DNA from: Glandiceps talaboti
Taxonomy: Eukaryota > Hemichordata > Enteropneusta > Spengelidae
Assembly: GCF_964340395.1 (NCBI RefSeq)
Contig: NC_135561.1
Location: 19,305,240-19,369,239, forward strand
Direction: 5' to 3'
DNA length: 64,000 bases
A program made the translations under genes and the position numbers. This document shows, piece after piece, positions 49,901 to 60,564 of the stretch; within the stretch, counting starts at the first letter, position 1; the number at the start of each line of letters is the position of its first letter. The notes under the pieces are model-generated. The model was not told the DNA's origin and made no database searches. It saw nothing but the letters and a program-made list of their open reading frames with translations.

Positions 49901-52900
49901 CGCAGCCAACTATCCGATTTCAATTTGTGGGACAATTTAAAGTTGGTAGGGTTGCATACCGATATTCCACGACTAAAAGAGGGTCTTCTTGGGGGACAGG
50001 TAAGTTTTTATCAATAATCCCCAAATATATCCGTGTTTGTTTGTTGGTGGTGGTATTGGTCATGTTGTTTCATTCAGTAGTGTCTGTCTGCCTCTCTGTC
50101 TGTCTAAGAATTTAAGGGAGCATTCACTAATTATGAGGGGGACAAGTCAAGACCGGTCCGTTACAGAAAACGTGACTCTATCCCGATCACGTTTACTAAA
50201 AAGTGGCGCCCCTCCCTCAAAACCTTTCTCTAAATTGTGACCTTTCCCCTGTTCAAATTTTTTTTAATGAATCAAAATGCGGCCAGACTTGAAATAGGCA
50301 TCGTCGCAAACCACGACCGTTTTACGGTACCGTTCTTAACGAGCCGGTTCCTACTTGTGTAGTGGTAGAAATAATAACTCTGGTTTGCGAGAATGGAAAT
50401 AGGACACGAGTCTGAGATTCAATGGTAAGAACACTACCCCACTGCAGCCACCATATTGATGATTTTAAACGCATTGATTATTTCAGACTGTGCCACAGTG
50501 AATTTGTGTTAAAGTAGTGCACTAAATAATTCCTGTTTTTGGATCTACTTTGCACAGCTGAAGGCCAGAAGTCCCAAAGATGTGTCTGGCCCAACGTTGA
50601 CATCCGTCATCCACCACATCATCCATGTTATATTACATTACAGTGATCATTACAGTATCCAGTACTTCATTACAGTATCCAGTACTTCATTACAGTATTC
50701 AGTACTTCATTACAGTATTCAGTACTTCATTACACTATTCAGTACTTCATTACAGTATTCAGTACTTCATTACAGTATCCAGTACTTCGTTACAGTATTC
50801 AGTACTTCTTTACAGTATTCAGTACTTCGTTACAGTATTCAGTACTTCGTTACAGTATTCAGTACTTCGTTACAGTATTCAGTACTTCGTTACAGTATTC
50901 AGTACTTCATTACAGTATTCAGTACTTCATTACAGTATTCAGTACTTCATTACAGTATTCAGTACTTCGTTACAGTATTCAGTACTTCGTTACAGTATCC
51001 AGTACTTCATTACAGTATCCAGTACTTCATTACAGTATCCAGTACTTCATTACAGTATTCAGTACTTGATTACAGTATTCAGTACTTGATTACAGTATTC
51101 AGTACTTGATTACAGTATCCAGTACTTCATTACAGTATCCAGTGCTTCATTACATTATTCAGTACTTGATTACAGTATACAGTACTTGATTACAGTATTC
51201 AGTACTTCATTACAGTATTCAGTACTTCATTACAGTATTCAGTACTTAATTACAGTATCCAGTACTTGATTACAGTATTCAGTACTTCGATACAGTATCC
51301 AGTACTTCATTCCAGTATTCAGTATTTCATTACAGTATTCAGTATTTCATTACAGTATCCAGTACTTCATTACAGTATCCACTACTTCATTACAGTATTC
51401 AGTACTTTATTACAGTATTCAGTACTTTATTACAGTATTCAGTACTTCATTATAGTATCCAGTACTTCATTACAGTATTCAGTACTTCATTACAGTATTC
51501 AGTACTTCATTACAGTATTCAGTACTTCATTACAGTATTCAGTATTTCATTACAGTATTCAGTATTTCATTACAGTATCCAGTACTTCATCACAGTATTC
51601 AGTACTTGATTACAGTATTCAGTACTTTATTACAGTATTCAGTACTTCATTACAGTATCCACTACTTCATTACAGTATTCAGTACTTTATTACAGTATTC
51701 AGTATTTCATTACAGTATCCACTACTTCATTACAGTATTCAGTACTTTATTACAGTATTCAGTACTTTATTACAGTATTCAGTACTTCATTATAGTATCC
51801 AGTACTTCATTACAGTATCCAGTACTTCATTACAGTATTCAGTATTTCATTACAGTATCCAGTACTTCATCACAGTATTCAGTACTTGATTACAGTATTC
51901 AGTACTTGATTACAGTATTCAGTACTTGATTACAGTATCCAGTACTTCATTACAGTATCCAGTACTTGATTACAGTATTCAGTACTTCATTACATTATTC
52001 AGTATTTTATTACAGTATCCAGTACTTCATCACAGTATTCAGTACTTGATTACAGTATCCAGTACTTCATTACATTATTCAGTACTTGATTACAGTATCC
52101 AGTACTTGATTACAGTATTCAGTACTTGATTACAGTATTCAGTACTTAATTACAGTATTCAGTACTTGATTACAGTATCCAGTACTTCATTACAGTATTC
52201 AGTACTTGATTACAGTATCCAGTACTTGATTACAATATCCAGTACTTGATCACAGTATTCAGTACTTGATTACAGTATCCAGTACTTCATTACATTATTC
52301 AGTACGTCATTCCAGTATTCAGTATTCCATTACAGTATTCAGTATTTCATTACAGTATCCAGTACTTGATTACAATATCCAGTACTTCATCACAGTATTC
52401 AGTACTTGATTACAGTATCCAGTACTTCATTACATTATTCAGTACGTCATTCCAGTATTCAGTATTTCATTACATTATTCAGTACCTGATTACAGTATCC
52501 AGTACATGTACTTGATTACAGCATCCAGTACTTCATCACAGTATTCAGTACTTGATTACAGTATCCAGTACTTCATTACAGTATCCAGTACTTCATCACA
52601 GTATTCAGTACTTGATTACAGTATCCAGTACTTCATTACATTATCCAGTACTTGATTACAGTATTCAGTACTTGATTACAGTATCCAGTACTTCATTACA
52701 TTATTCAGTACGTGATTACAGTATCCAGTACTTGATTACAGTATCCAGTACTTGATTACAGTATCCAGTACTTCATTACAGTATTCAGTACTTCATTACA
52801 GTATTCAGTACTTCATTACAGTATTCAGTACTTCATTACAGTATCCAGTACTTCATTACATTATTCAGTACTTGATTACAGTATCCAGTACTTCATTACA

Positions 52901-52967
52901 TTATTCAGTACTTCATTACAGTATTCAGTACTTCATTACAGTATTCAGTACTTCATTACAGTATTCA

Positions 52968-53066
<99 letters not shown>

Positions 53067-53268
53067 GTTTTGGTCAGTATATATCCCTTGTAGCACTCAA
53101 TACAAAGATGCCGTTCGTCAGACACTTGATCAAATTGACGTCGCCAGAAGATTCATCGAACAGTATAGTGGTGTCTTTCAGCTTGTCACTACATCACAAG
53201 GTACAATACAAATAATTGAAACGAGACATGTCTGTTTGTCTGTCTGTCTGTGTGTCTGTGTGTCTGTG

Positions 53269-53328
<60 letters not shown>

Positions 53329-55988
53329 CGGACGTATGTATGTATGTATGTATGTATGTATGTATGTATGTATGTATGTATGTATGTATGTATTAGTTCC
53401 GTATGCATTTTTATGTATGTATGTATGTATGTATGTATGTATGTATGTATGTATGTATGTATGTAGGGTGAATGGATTGGTGGATCGATGAATAGTTCTG
53501 TGCATGCTGTGTGCACTGTGCGTTTCTTATCTTTCTATTTTCTGATGATAAAGGGATCCTCGATGCCTTCAATGATGGTAAAATTGCAAGTCTTATTGGT
53601 ATGGAAGGGGGGCATCACATTGACAGTAGTCTTGCCGCTCTCAGAATGACGTACTTACTTGGAGCTAGATATATGACTATTACGCATAGTTGTAACACCC
53701 CCTGGTAAGAACATTATATTTAATGATTATTCTTTAGGCCTACAAAAATAATTGTTTGGTTCCGGTTACCCGACCCCACCTAGCTTTTCACTACCAACCC
53801 TAAACTTTTTTTTTCATGTATTCAAGAAAAAAAATAATAAAATCGTAAACAATTGTGAAGTCTAGCGTAAACTGACACCAACTTAAAAAGGCACTCTAAA
53901 ATTGTTCTTTAAATCTGCAATGGCTGTACATCTGATAGGAAGAAATAAACAATACAGAGGCCATTTCGACAACAATGGAAAAACCGAACTAGACACTCAC
54001 GCAGAAAAAAATAACATAAAATAAAATAAAAAATCTACCTACCCCACCTATTCTAAAATTGAGCGTAACCGGAACCACACATTTTTTTTTATTCGGCCTT
54101 ACGTACCTTTCAAAGGTATCAACATTATATTTTCATTACAAAAGTGTAAATTTGATGACAGGTTACGCACTTAAAGATCGGTTGTCACAGATCGTTTGCC
54201 TCACCTATTACGTTTTAGTTGTATCGATAGATCTTGTCCTATGAGCAAAATACGTGTATATGTGTATACTCACCGATAGATAGTCTAGCTGCTAGACCAT
54301 CAGGCAGTGCCTTTGACGCTATGCAACCTGTAGTAGAATTATCGAAGGCGCTGTCCGAGATTCTACCAAGAATCAAACAGTCCATTCAGCTGACATGTAT
54401 GTTGTGGAGTGGCCCACTGTCATCCTTCGGCTTTCGTTTAATAACTTTTCGAGTGTAGATCCGAGGCCTTTCTTACTACAAGGCTATCCGATAAAGTATT
54501 ACTTTTAAATCACAATGTAAAATCAAACTGGAAAACCTAACGATAGGTCTCATAATAGTGTATCCGATAAAGGGGCATAAGCAGAGTTTTATGATTGTTG
54601 TGGGTAATTTTTACTAACTGAAGCACCACCAGAACTAATCAACTTACCTTCATAGCAAATAACAAAACCCCACTCCTACCCCTATCCCCTAAAACTTGTC
54701 ACTATTTCCATCAATTACAAGCTCTTTGGATGGTACTACAACATGTACTTTTTGGACCAAATTTTAATGTGTCAAGGCAGTGAAACCGTTTTAAGACAGA
54801 TATATATGCACGAAAACAGTTCACAGTCCACAATCCAATCTATCCGTATTGATTCACTAATATATAGCCAAAGTACAACAGGTCGGTTGAATTCGCAATA
54901 CCGTCATACACGTGACGTCATGTAGTATAATTTATAGCATTTCATACAATACTGAATTTGATTGATGTTCTTTTCTTTTTCAGGGCTGACCAAAGTGGGG
55001 CTGTAACCCCAGAACATGGCGGCCTAACGGAATGGGGTAAGGTAAGATTCGGCACACTCACTCATGTCAAAGGGAAACGCCACTCCAGGAAATAATGGCA
55101 TCTTTGTAAATAGACAACTGGGAGACGGTTCATGATTTTACGTTTCATGCTATTTCAGAAAAGCATCAGTGGTTGAACATGTGCCTCATTCGGTGCCTCT
55201 ATGCTATGGCTACATTGCCTCAAGGGATTTGGTATTAATGCATATGCAGGGGGTGAACAATTAATATTCATGACTTCTAATTCAATTCCTTATTACCTTA
55301 GCATCATGAATATTACTGTTCACCTATTGTATATGCATTTCTACTGCCTCTCGTCAGGCTTTCAGGTCCTTCCTTTTTCCTCACCAAATAAGGATATAAC
55401 AATGCAGTGTCAGCAAAAATCCCTGAATGTGACATCAGTTCAAATCTGATAACTCTCTGAAATCGTATGTAATGTAAGCTATGTAAAATCATGAAAGGAC
55501 TCTTCACTCCCCGAGTTCATGAAAATGATCAACCTTCCTGGTTAACAAAGCAACCCGTTGTAACTCAGAATGTCAGTGATGTATTGAAACTTGAGTCAAT
55601 AACCCATCAATTTATATTTTATAGGATGTCATACGAGAAATGAACCGTATTGGCATGTTAGTGGACATTTCTCATGTATCTGTCGACACAATGAATGATG
55701 TATTGGACGTAGCACAAGCTCCGGTCATTTTCAGCCATTCTGGCGCCAGGGCACTTTGTGACCACACCAGAAATGTCCCGGATGAAGTCTTGACTAGATT
55801 GGTAAGTTCACAAAACATGATTATTATAAAATACAGTAAGGGAAGACAATTATAATGGTATCTGTGATATTAAACTCAGACAACACTTTTTAGATTGTCA
55901 GTGCGCCATCTACGACAGTACTTTGCAGTCTACGAGGATTACATAATTTTCACTCATTTTAAGTATATGAATGATATTTTACCTATAT

Positions 55989-56029
<41 letters not shown>

Positions 56030-57065
56030 TACATACATACATACATACATACACACACACACATACATACATACATACATACATACATACATACATACAT
56101 ACACACACACTCACACACATACATACATACATACATACATACATACATACATACATACATACATACATACATACATACACACATACATACATACATACAT
56201 ACATACATACATACATACATACATACATACATACATACATACATACATACATACATACATACATACATACATACCTTCAAATACACACTGGCGTATTTCA
56301 CATATGCGCATGTTTGTATTGTTTTTAGACATTGAATTATCTTTTGTTGTTTACTTCATTCTTTCTTTGATAACACAGAAAGACAATGGGGGTATCGTAA
56401 TGGTCGTATTTTACCCCTCCTATATCTGCTGTGCTACTATGACGGACCATACTTGTAAAATAACAGACGTTGCTGGTAGGTAAAGCTCTGAATAATAACA
56501 TTGATAAATCCCAACCGAGTTACTTATAGACTGTAAGATACGCCGTGACGTTCCGCCCTCACCGACCTCCTCTCACAGGGGTTGGCTTGTGTGTGAGGGC
56601 GCCCGTCACGGCGTACTTTGCAGGCTAAATTACTTGTAAAATGTTGTAAAGTTGAAAGATAAATTTTACTTACAATAAATTAGAAAGTTCAAGTTCGACA
56701 TTTCGTGTAAAATTTCAACAAAAGCCCATTTTATCATGTGTTTCTCCTACTAACGAATATATAACTAGATAATTAATCGAATGGATATGTCATTATAAGG
56801 GTGATTAACAAAATGGTTCACATGAATTTTTGTCTATTTCTTTTATTTTCAGATCACATCGAACATATTGTTAGTAAATGTGGCCATGGTTGTGTTGGGA
56901 TAGGTAGTGACTATGATGGTATTCCCGAGTAAGTATTAAAATCAATGTGTATACATATTTTTTATTTTCGTTCTTTTCTCTACTAATATCTTATGTTATT
57001 TTTGGATACTCACACTTATTACACGTATTTAGTTGCTTTTTATCTTGTCTGTGTGTCTTCAGTCT

Positions 57066-57134
<69 letters not shown>

Positions 57135-57918
57135 TATGTGTTGTTGTTGAGGGTCAAACCGCGCGCGCAATCGTGAGTGAGTTTGTTGGATGTGGGTTTG
57201 ACTATGATTAACGGGTAGATATATTGAATCAGTGGTTCAGGAGTTGTACAAGGACAAGTGAATCGAAAATCGAATGATTTGTATGAAAATTAATAATGTG
57301 ATCAATTGATTGATGAACTGGGTGTGCTGACAGATCACACGATTGTTTTGCGCTTTGTGCATAGAGAAAAGATATTTCATAAACTAATTTATAAATTGTA
57401 TTTGAATCAACTTAAAGCATTCAATTTTGTAGTTGAATTATTTTGATTGAATGATTGATTGGTTGGTTGGTTGGTTGGTTGGTTGGCTGGCTGGTTTGCT
57501 GGCCTGGCAGACCGACCGACCGATTGATTGATTTGCCTTATTTCACGAATGGCGGTCTGTCAGTCAATTGATTGTATATTTGAATTACATTTTGTCAGTT
57601 ACATTGTAATTTAATTGTTGTTTCATGGAGATGTGTCTTGATCTGTTTATAAGACTACCAGAGGGACTCGAAGATGTATCCACATATCCTGCTTTGGTCA
57701 AGGAAATGATTGATCGTGGCTGGAGTGATGAAAACATTGAGAAGTTGATTGGTTTGAATTTGATAAGAGTCTTAGCAGAAGCCGAGCAGGTGAGTGGATG
57801 GGTGGGTGGGTGGGTGGGTGGGTGGGTTGATTGATTGATTGATTGGTTGGTTGGTTGGTTGGTTGGTTGGTTGGTTGGTTGGTTGGTTGGTTGGTTGGTT
57901 GGTTGGTTGGTTGGTTGG

Positions 57919-57993
<75 letters not shown>

Positions 57994-58372
57994 ATTCAGT
58001 AATTGATTGATGTATTTTCTGAATCATCTTTCAGTTTTTGATAACTCGATTTACTCAACGGTTTATTCATTGAGTTAGTGAAACAGTTCGTCAGTCAGTC
58101 AGTCTGTGAAGGGTTCTATAATACTAGTAGTTTATGATTGATAGTGGATAGACTGTGCACAGGGTACGACGTACGTACTAAACGTATTGACAGACTTACA
58201 CTTACTGAGTAGCTACCCGCTATGTGATAGATTTGTTGATTGTTAATTACAGGTACGAGATAACATGGAAGGTGTCCTTCCCTATGAAGACTGGATTCCT
58301 CGTGGCGACAGCGTTGAAGAATACAACAACACCTGCAGAACACATTATTCTGGATGGGCGTCGTATTATTGA
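46976..58372 (+). CDS. M19 membrane dipeptidase (renal dipeptidase family), ten exons, complete
   Basis: Exons 46976-47262, 49864-49999, 53068-53200, 53554-53704, 54984-55041, 55625-55801, 56379-56475, 56853-56928, 57654-57789 and 58253-58372 (TGA) give 456 residues with consistent phases. The start is the ATG at 46976 (AAGATGG context), aligned with the paralog's MEYNM. Zinc-site residues of DPEP1 are all present: H97 and D99 (DGHNDLP), E203 (GMEGGHH), H272 (DISHVS), H293 (FSHSGAR) and D366 (GSDYDG). The family hydrolyses dipeptides, and vertebrate members also cleave leukotriene D4 and beta-lactams. Unlike vertebrate DPEPs, there is no signal peptide or GPI tail. A hydrophobic segment at about 31-53 after a short polar start predicts a type II membrane protein with the enzyme outside the cell. 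Introns carry large repeats, including a 2.3-kb satellite. A tandem paralog follows at 59904. Confidence 0.93.
47524..48141 (+). mobile_element. 618-bp TTA-flanked inverted-repeat element, family B
   Basis: Ends GGGAGCCTTCAG and CTGAAGGCTCCC are exact complements with TTA outside each. No coding capacity. It lies in intron 1 of the dipeptidase gene. A degenerate relative is at 235-895 and a partial one at 50114. Confidence 0.85.
50114..50630 (+). mobile_element. 3'-truncated family B element running into the satellite
   Basis: Begins TTAAGGGAGCATTCACTAAT and matches the 47524-48141 copy in several blocks (TTTCTCTAAA, CACCATATTGATGATTTTAA, CACAGTGAATTTGTGT, CCTGTTTTTGGATC). The match stops around ATCCACCACATCATCCATG, where the 20-bp satellite begins, so the right terminus is missing. 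Confidence 0.75.
50637..52971 (+). repeat. 20-bp satellite array, about 117 units, in dipeptidase intron 2
   Basis: Unit TACAGTATTCAGTACTTCAT with common variants ATCC for ATTC and TTGAT, TTCGT or TTTAT at the 3' side. Variants cluster (TTCGT units at about 50788-50995, TTGAT units after 51065), a sign of local homogenisation. One register slip with added bases occurs near 52504. Three units equal 20 codons without stops, so frames of up to 207 residues appear but are not genes. Confidence 0.97.
52972..53062 (+). repeat. (CT)n tract forming the splice acceptor of dipeptidase exon 3
   Basis: About 90 bp of uninterrupted CT leading directly into TTCCAG and exon 3 at 53068. It acts as an extreme polypyrimidine tract. 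The same arrangement is found before the paralogous exon at 63416. Confidence 0.9.
53229..53465. repeat. (TCTG)n and (TATG)n microsatellites
   Basis: TCTG/TGTG runs at 53229-53327, then two TATG runs at 53335-53390 and 53414-53464, all inside dipeptidase intron 3. Confidence 0.95.
53737..54098 (+). mobile_element. TTA-flanked MITE-like element, family A, copy 2
   Basis: GGCC ends inside TTA on both sides. Inverted termini of about 38 bp contain TGGTTCCGGTTAC and GTAACCGGAACCA. Length 362 bp, no coding capacity. It lies in dipeptidase intron 4, immediately after exon 4. Confidence 0.9.
55163..55365. repeat. Fold-back element in dipeptidase intron 5
   Basis: AATATTCATGA near 55265 pairs with TCATGAATATT near 55304, and ATGCATATGCA with TGTATATGCAT. 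The outer sequence (CATCAGTGG, ATTGCCTCAAGGG) matches the complement of the right end of the element at 58516-58690, so both belong to one family. Confidence 0.65.
55988..56273. repeat. (CATA)n / (CA)n microsatellite
   Basis: About 285 bp of CATA with CA interruptions in dipeptidase intron 6, ending 105 bp before exon 7. The Tyr-Ile-His-Thr open frames are artefacts. Confidence 0.97.
56528..56627. mobile_element. ~100-bp hairpin MITE, second copy
   Basis: AGACTGTAAGATACGCCGTG at the left, CACGGCGTACTTTGCAGGCT at the right, with self-complementary inner arms (GCCCTCAC/GTGAGGGC). It matches 23424-23526 in reverse orientation. Flanks GTTACTTATA and ATTACTTGTA agree at 8 of 10 positions, a possible aged target duplication. 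It lies in dipeptidase intron 7. Confidence 0.8.
57070..57126. repeat. (GA)n microsatellite
   Basis: GA run followed by a G homopolymer, in dipeptidase intron 8. GGTT and GATT units occur at 57455-57530. Confidence 0.95.
57793..57992. repeat. (GGTG)n, (GGTT)n, (GATT)n microsatellite next to a splice donor
   Basis: Begins within a few bases of the exon 9 donor at 57790 (CAG|GTGAGT) and runs about 200 bp through three related tetranucleotides that evidently arose one from another. Confidence 0.95.
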
Positions 58373-58477
58373 GAGTTCACCGACTGTGTGACGTCATTGT
58401 CCATTGAAAGTTAAAGAGGAATTTGGGTTTTAGAGAGTCCTTACATACCATAAATCTCGTACAATACAAAACATCAA

Positions 58478-58483
58478 ATTAAA
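58478..58483 (+). terminator. Candidate polyadenylation signal ATTAAA, dipeptidase gene 1
   Basis: ATTAAA about 105 bp after the stop codon. No AATAAA lies nearer. Confidence 0.45.
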
Positions 58484-58515
58484 GCTAGTCTCGCATTGAT
58501 TATTTGTGACTGTAT

Positions 58516-58690
58516 TAGCAATGGTCTAGCATTGCTTCATGGATGTCAGTAGGCATGAATATGTATTAGATGAACACTGCAGATTCATGACTCCTAAGTG
58601 CTTGATACTTTCAGATCAGTCATGAATAGTTATTAACCACCTAGTATGTATGTCTGACTCCCTTGAGGCAACGCTGGACCACTGATGGGA
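58516..58690. mobile_element. Fold-back MITE-like element between the dipeptidase genes
   Basis: AGCAATGGTCTAGCATTGC at the left pairs with the complement of GCAACGCTGGACCACTGAT at the right, with ATTCATGACT and AGTCATGAAT inside. It is related to the fold-back element at 55163-55365. The rest of the 58373-59903 spacer has no gene. Confidence 0.7.
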
Positions 58691-59555
58691 CAATGAATGT
58701 GAAGCAAGTTCCAATTGCAATTTGGTGTATCTTGGCAATCGCGTGAAATTTATTATGTAATGTGAACTTATGAAATGACTTTCCAGAAGTCAAAGTTTAC
58801 GAAAAAGTCTTCATTTCCTTAGGTGTTTTCCCCTGTACACTACGTCTGCAGTCTGTGTGTAGAATTACCCATTGCAGCTTAGTTTCAGTCATTTGTGTCA
58901 TACAGATAGACATATTAAATTAGAACTGTTGCGAATCATAATGTATTTTTTATTTTTGTCATGTATTTCACATCAGTTTTACGTCATTTGTCGATGGTTT
59001 TTATATGATATATATATATATCCAAATGGAAAATATATTTCAAAAGTGGAAGGATTATTTCATTTGGATATCTACTGAATAATGAATGAGGAACAAGTTC
59101 AACCCGAATTTTCTCACGAGATGTAAATTTATATGAAATGACTCATTAACAACATTAAAACCAAAAATAGGAAAATAATACATGATGAATAAGTTAAATC
59201 AGTGTACTTATATATTAATAGTAATATGAATGATAATTGTAATAAGTATGGATAGAAAGGGTGCATTGAATTGCTAAGTTTCAAAATAACACTGCGATCA
59301 ATAAGAATGGACAAGAATATGATTGCGTGAAACCTGTTGATGTCGACTTACGAAGACTTATTATCCAGGAACTTGAAGATATTGTTCAAAAATAGAAAGA
59401 AGACTAGTACCAAATAATATACATTATTGCTATAAGAGCAAGAAAATTCAGACTATCAACCACTTCTATAATATGTGATAAGATTCTGTAAAAGTGGCAT
59501 TATTATCAAGAAAATAAGTTCATGGTAGGATGGTAGGTGACTATGGGGTGGCTGG

Positions 59556-59700
59556 ATGGCTTGCTGACTGGGTGGGTGGGTGGGTGGGTGGGTGGGTGGG
59601 TAGGTTGCTAGTTAAGTTGCTAGGCAGTTAGGTAGGCTGGTGGGTAGGTAGGTTGCTAGTGTAAGACAGGCAGGTAGGTAGGCAGGCAGGCAGGCAGGCA
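59556..59700. repeat. (GGGT)n / (GGTA)n / (GGCA)n microsatellites
   Basis: Tetranucleotide runs just upstream of dipeptidase gene 2. The open frame that begins at 59700 inside them joins the real start at 59904 by chance and is probably 5' UTR. Confidence 0.9.
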
Positions 59701-59903
59701 TGAAGGAAGGATGGAAGCAAGGATCACGGTTTGCTGGCAGATGTGGACTGAACTCTATCCTGACTGTTATCGCTGACAACAATCTTGCAATTAATTACAT
59801 CGATAATTTCAGCATTGATGATTTCCTACCAGTGACTGACCTCTGTCCAAAGTTCATGTGTGACACTAATCAGGGTACTGTTCAGTGCTATTACGAAGAA
59901 GCC

Positions 59904-60525
59904 ATGGAGTATAACATGTCAGATATTGGCAACACCTCAGACACCTTTGAAACTTCGCCAACATACACGTCCAAGCGAAAACGCAATGCTGCAATTGCTT
60001 TAGGCATAGCAGTTTTCGCTGTCGTGGTTGCAGTAGCCATTGCTGTTCCGATTGCCTTGAGTAACAGCACCGAAGAAATACCTACCGAAGTGCCCGAGGA
60101 TAACCTTGAACATGCTAAGCAGATAATGAAACGGGTTCCGCTTGTCGATGGGTAAGTTTTACGATGAAAGGAAACATACATATACATTTATCGCTGGTAA
60201 ATCTACTTTCCAAAATTTGCGATTTACATTCCGAGTTATTATGATATCCTTAAATCGTGACTAATTTGGTCTTCATTGACAATAAAGTGTTGAAATTCTC
60301 CGTAATAAATAGTGTTTGTTGTTTTAAAATGTAGACTGACGTCATTCACGTATCCAAATGATTTATACACAGAACTGTTATGAAATTGAGAGACATTCAG
60401 TCAAAAGTCATTCATGTATTTATAGAACTTACATTCGATTTTGAATCAAAATAGCCTAGAGGTTAGCTGTAATTAGAGACGGACGGACGGACGGACGGAC
60501 GGACGGACGGACGGACGGACGGACG

Positions 60526-60564
<39 letters not shown>

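Noticed and set aside
50637-52971. CRISPR-like array
   Set aside because: The 20-bp units are directly contiguous without spacers, and the genome is eukaryotic.
50582-53093. Several long open frames of Ser-Thr-Leu-Gln-Tyr repeats (up to 207 residues)
   Set aside because: They are translations of the 20-bp satellite, whose three-unit period is 20 codons without stops. All lie inside a dipeptidase intron.
59700-59903. N-terminal extension of 68 residues of dipeptidase gene 2
   Set aside because: The extension begins within a microsatellite and has no counterpart in the paralog. The ATG at 59904 has a better context and aligns with the paralog's start.
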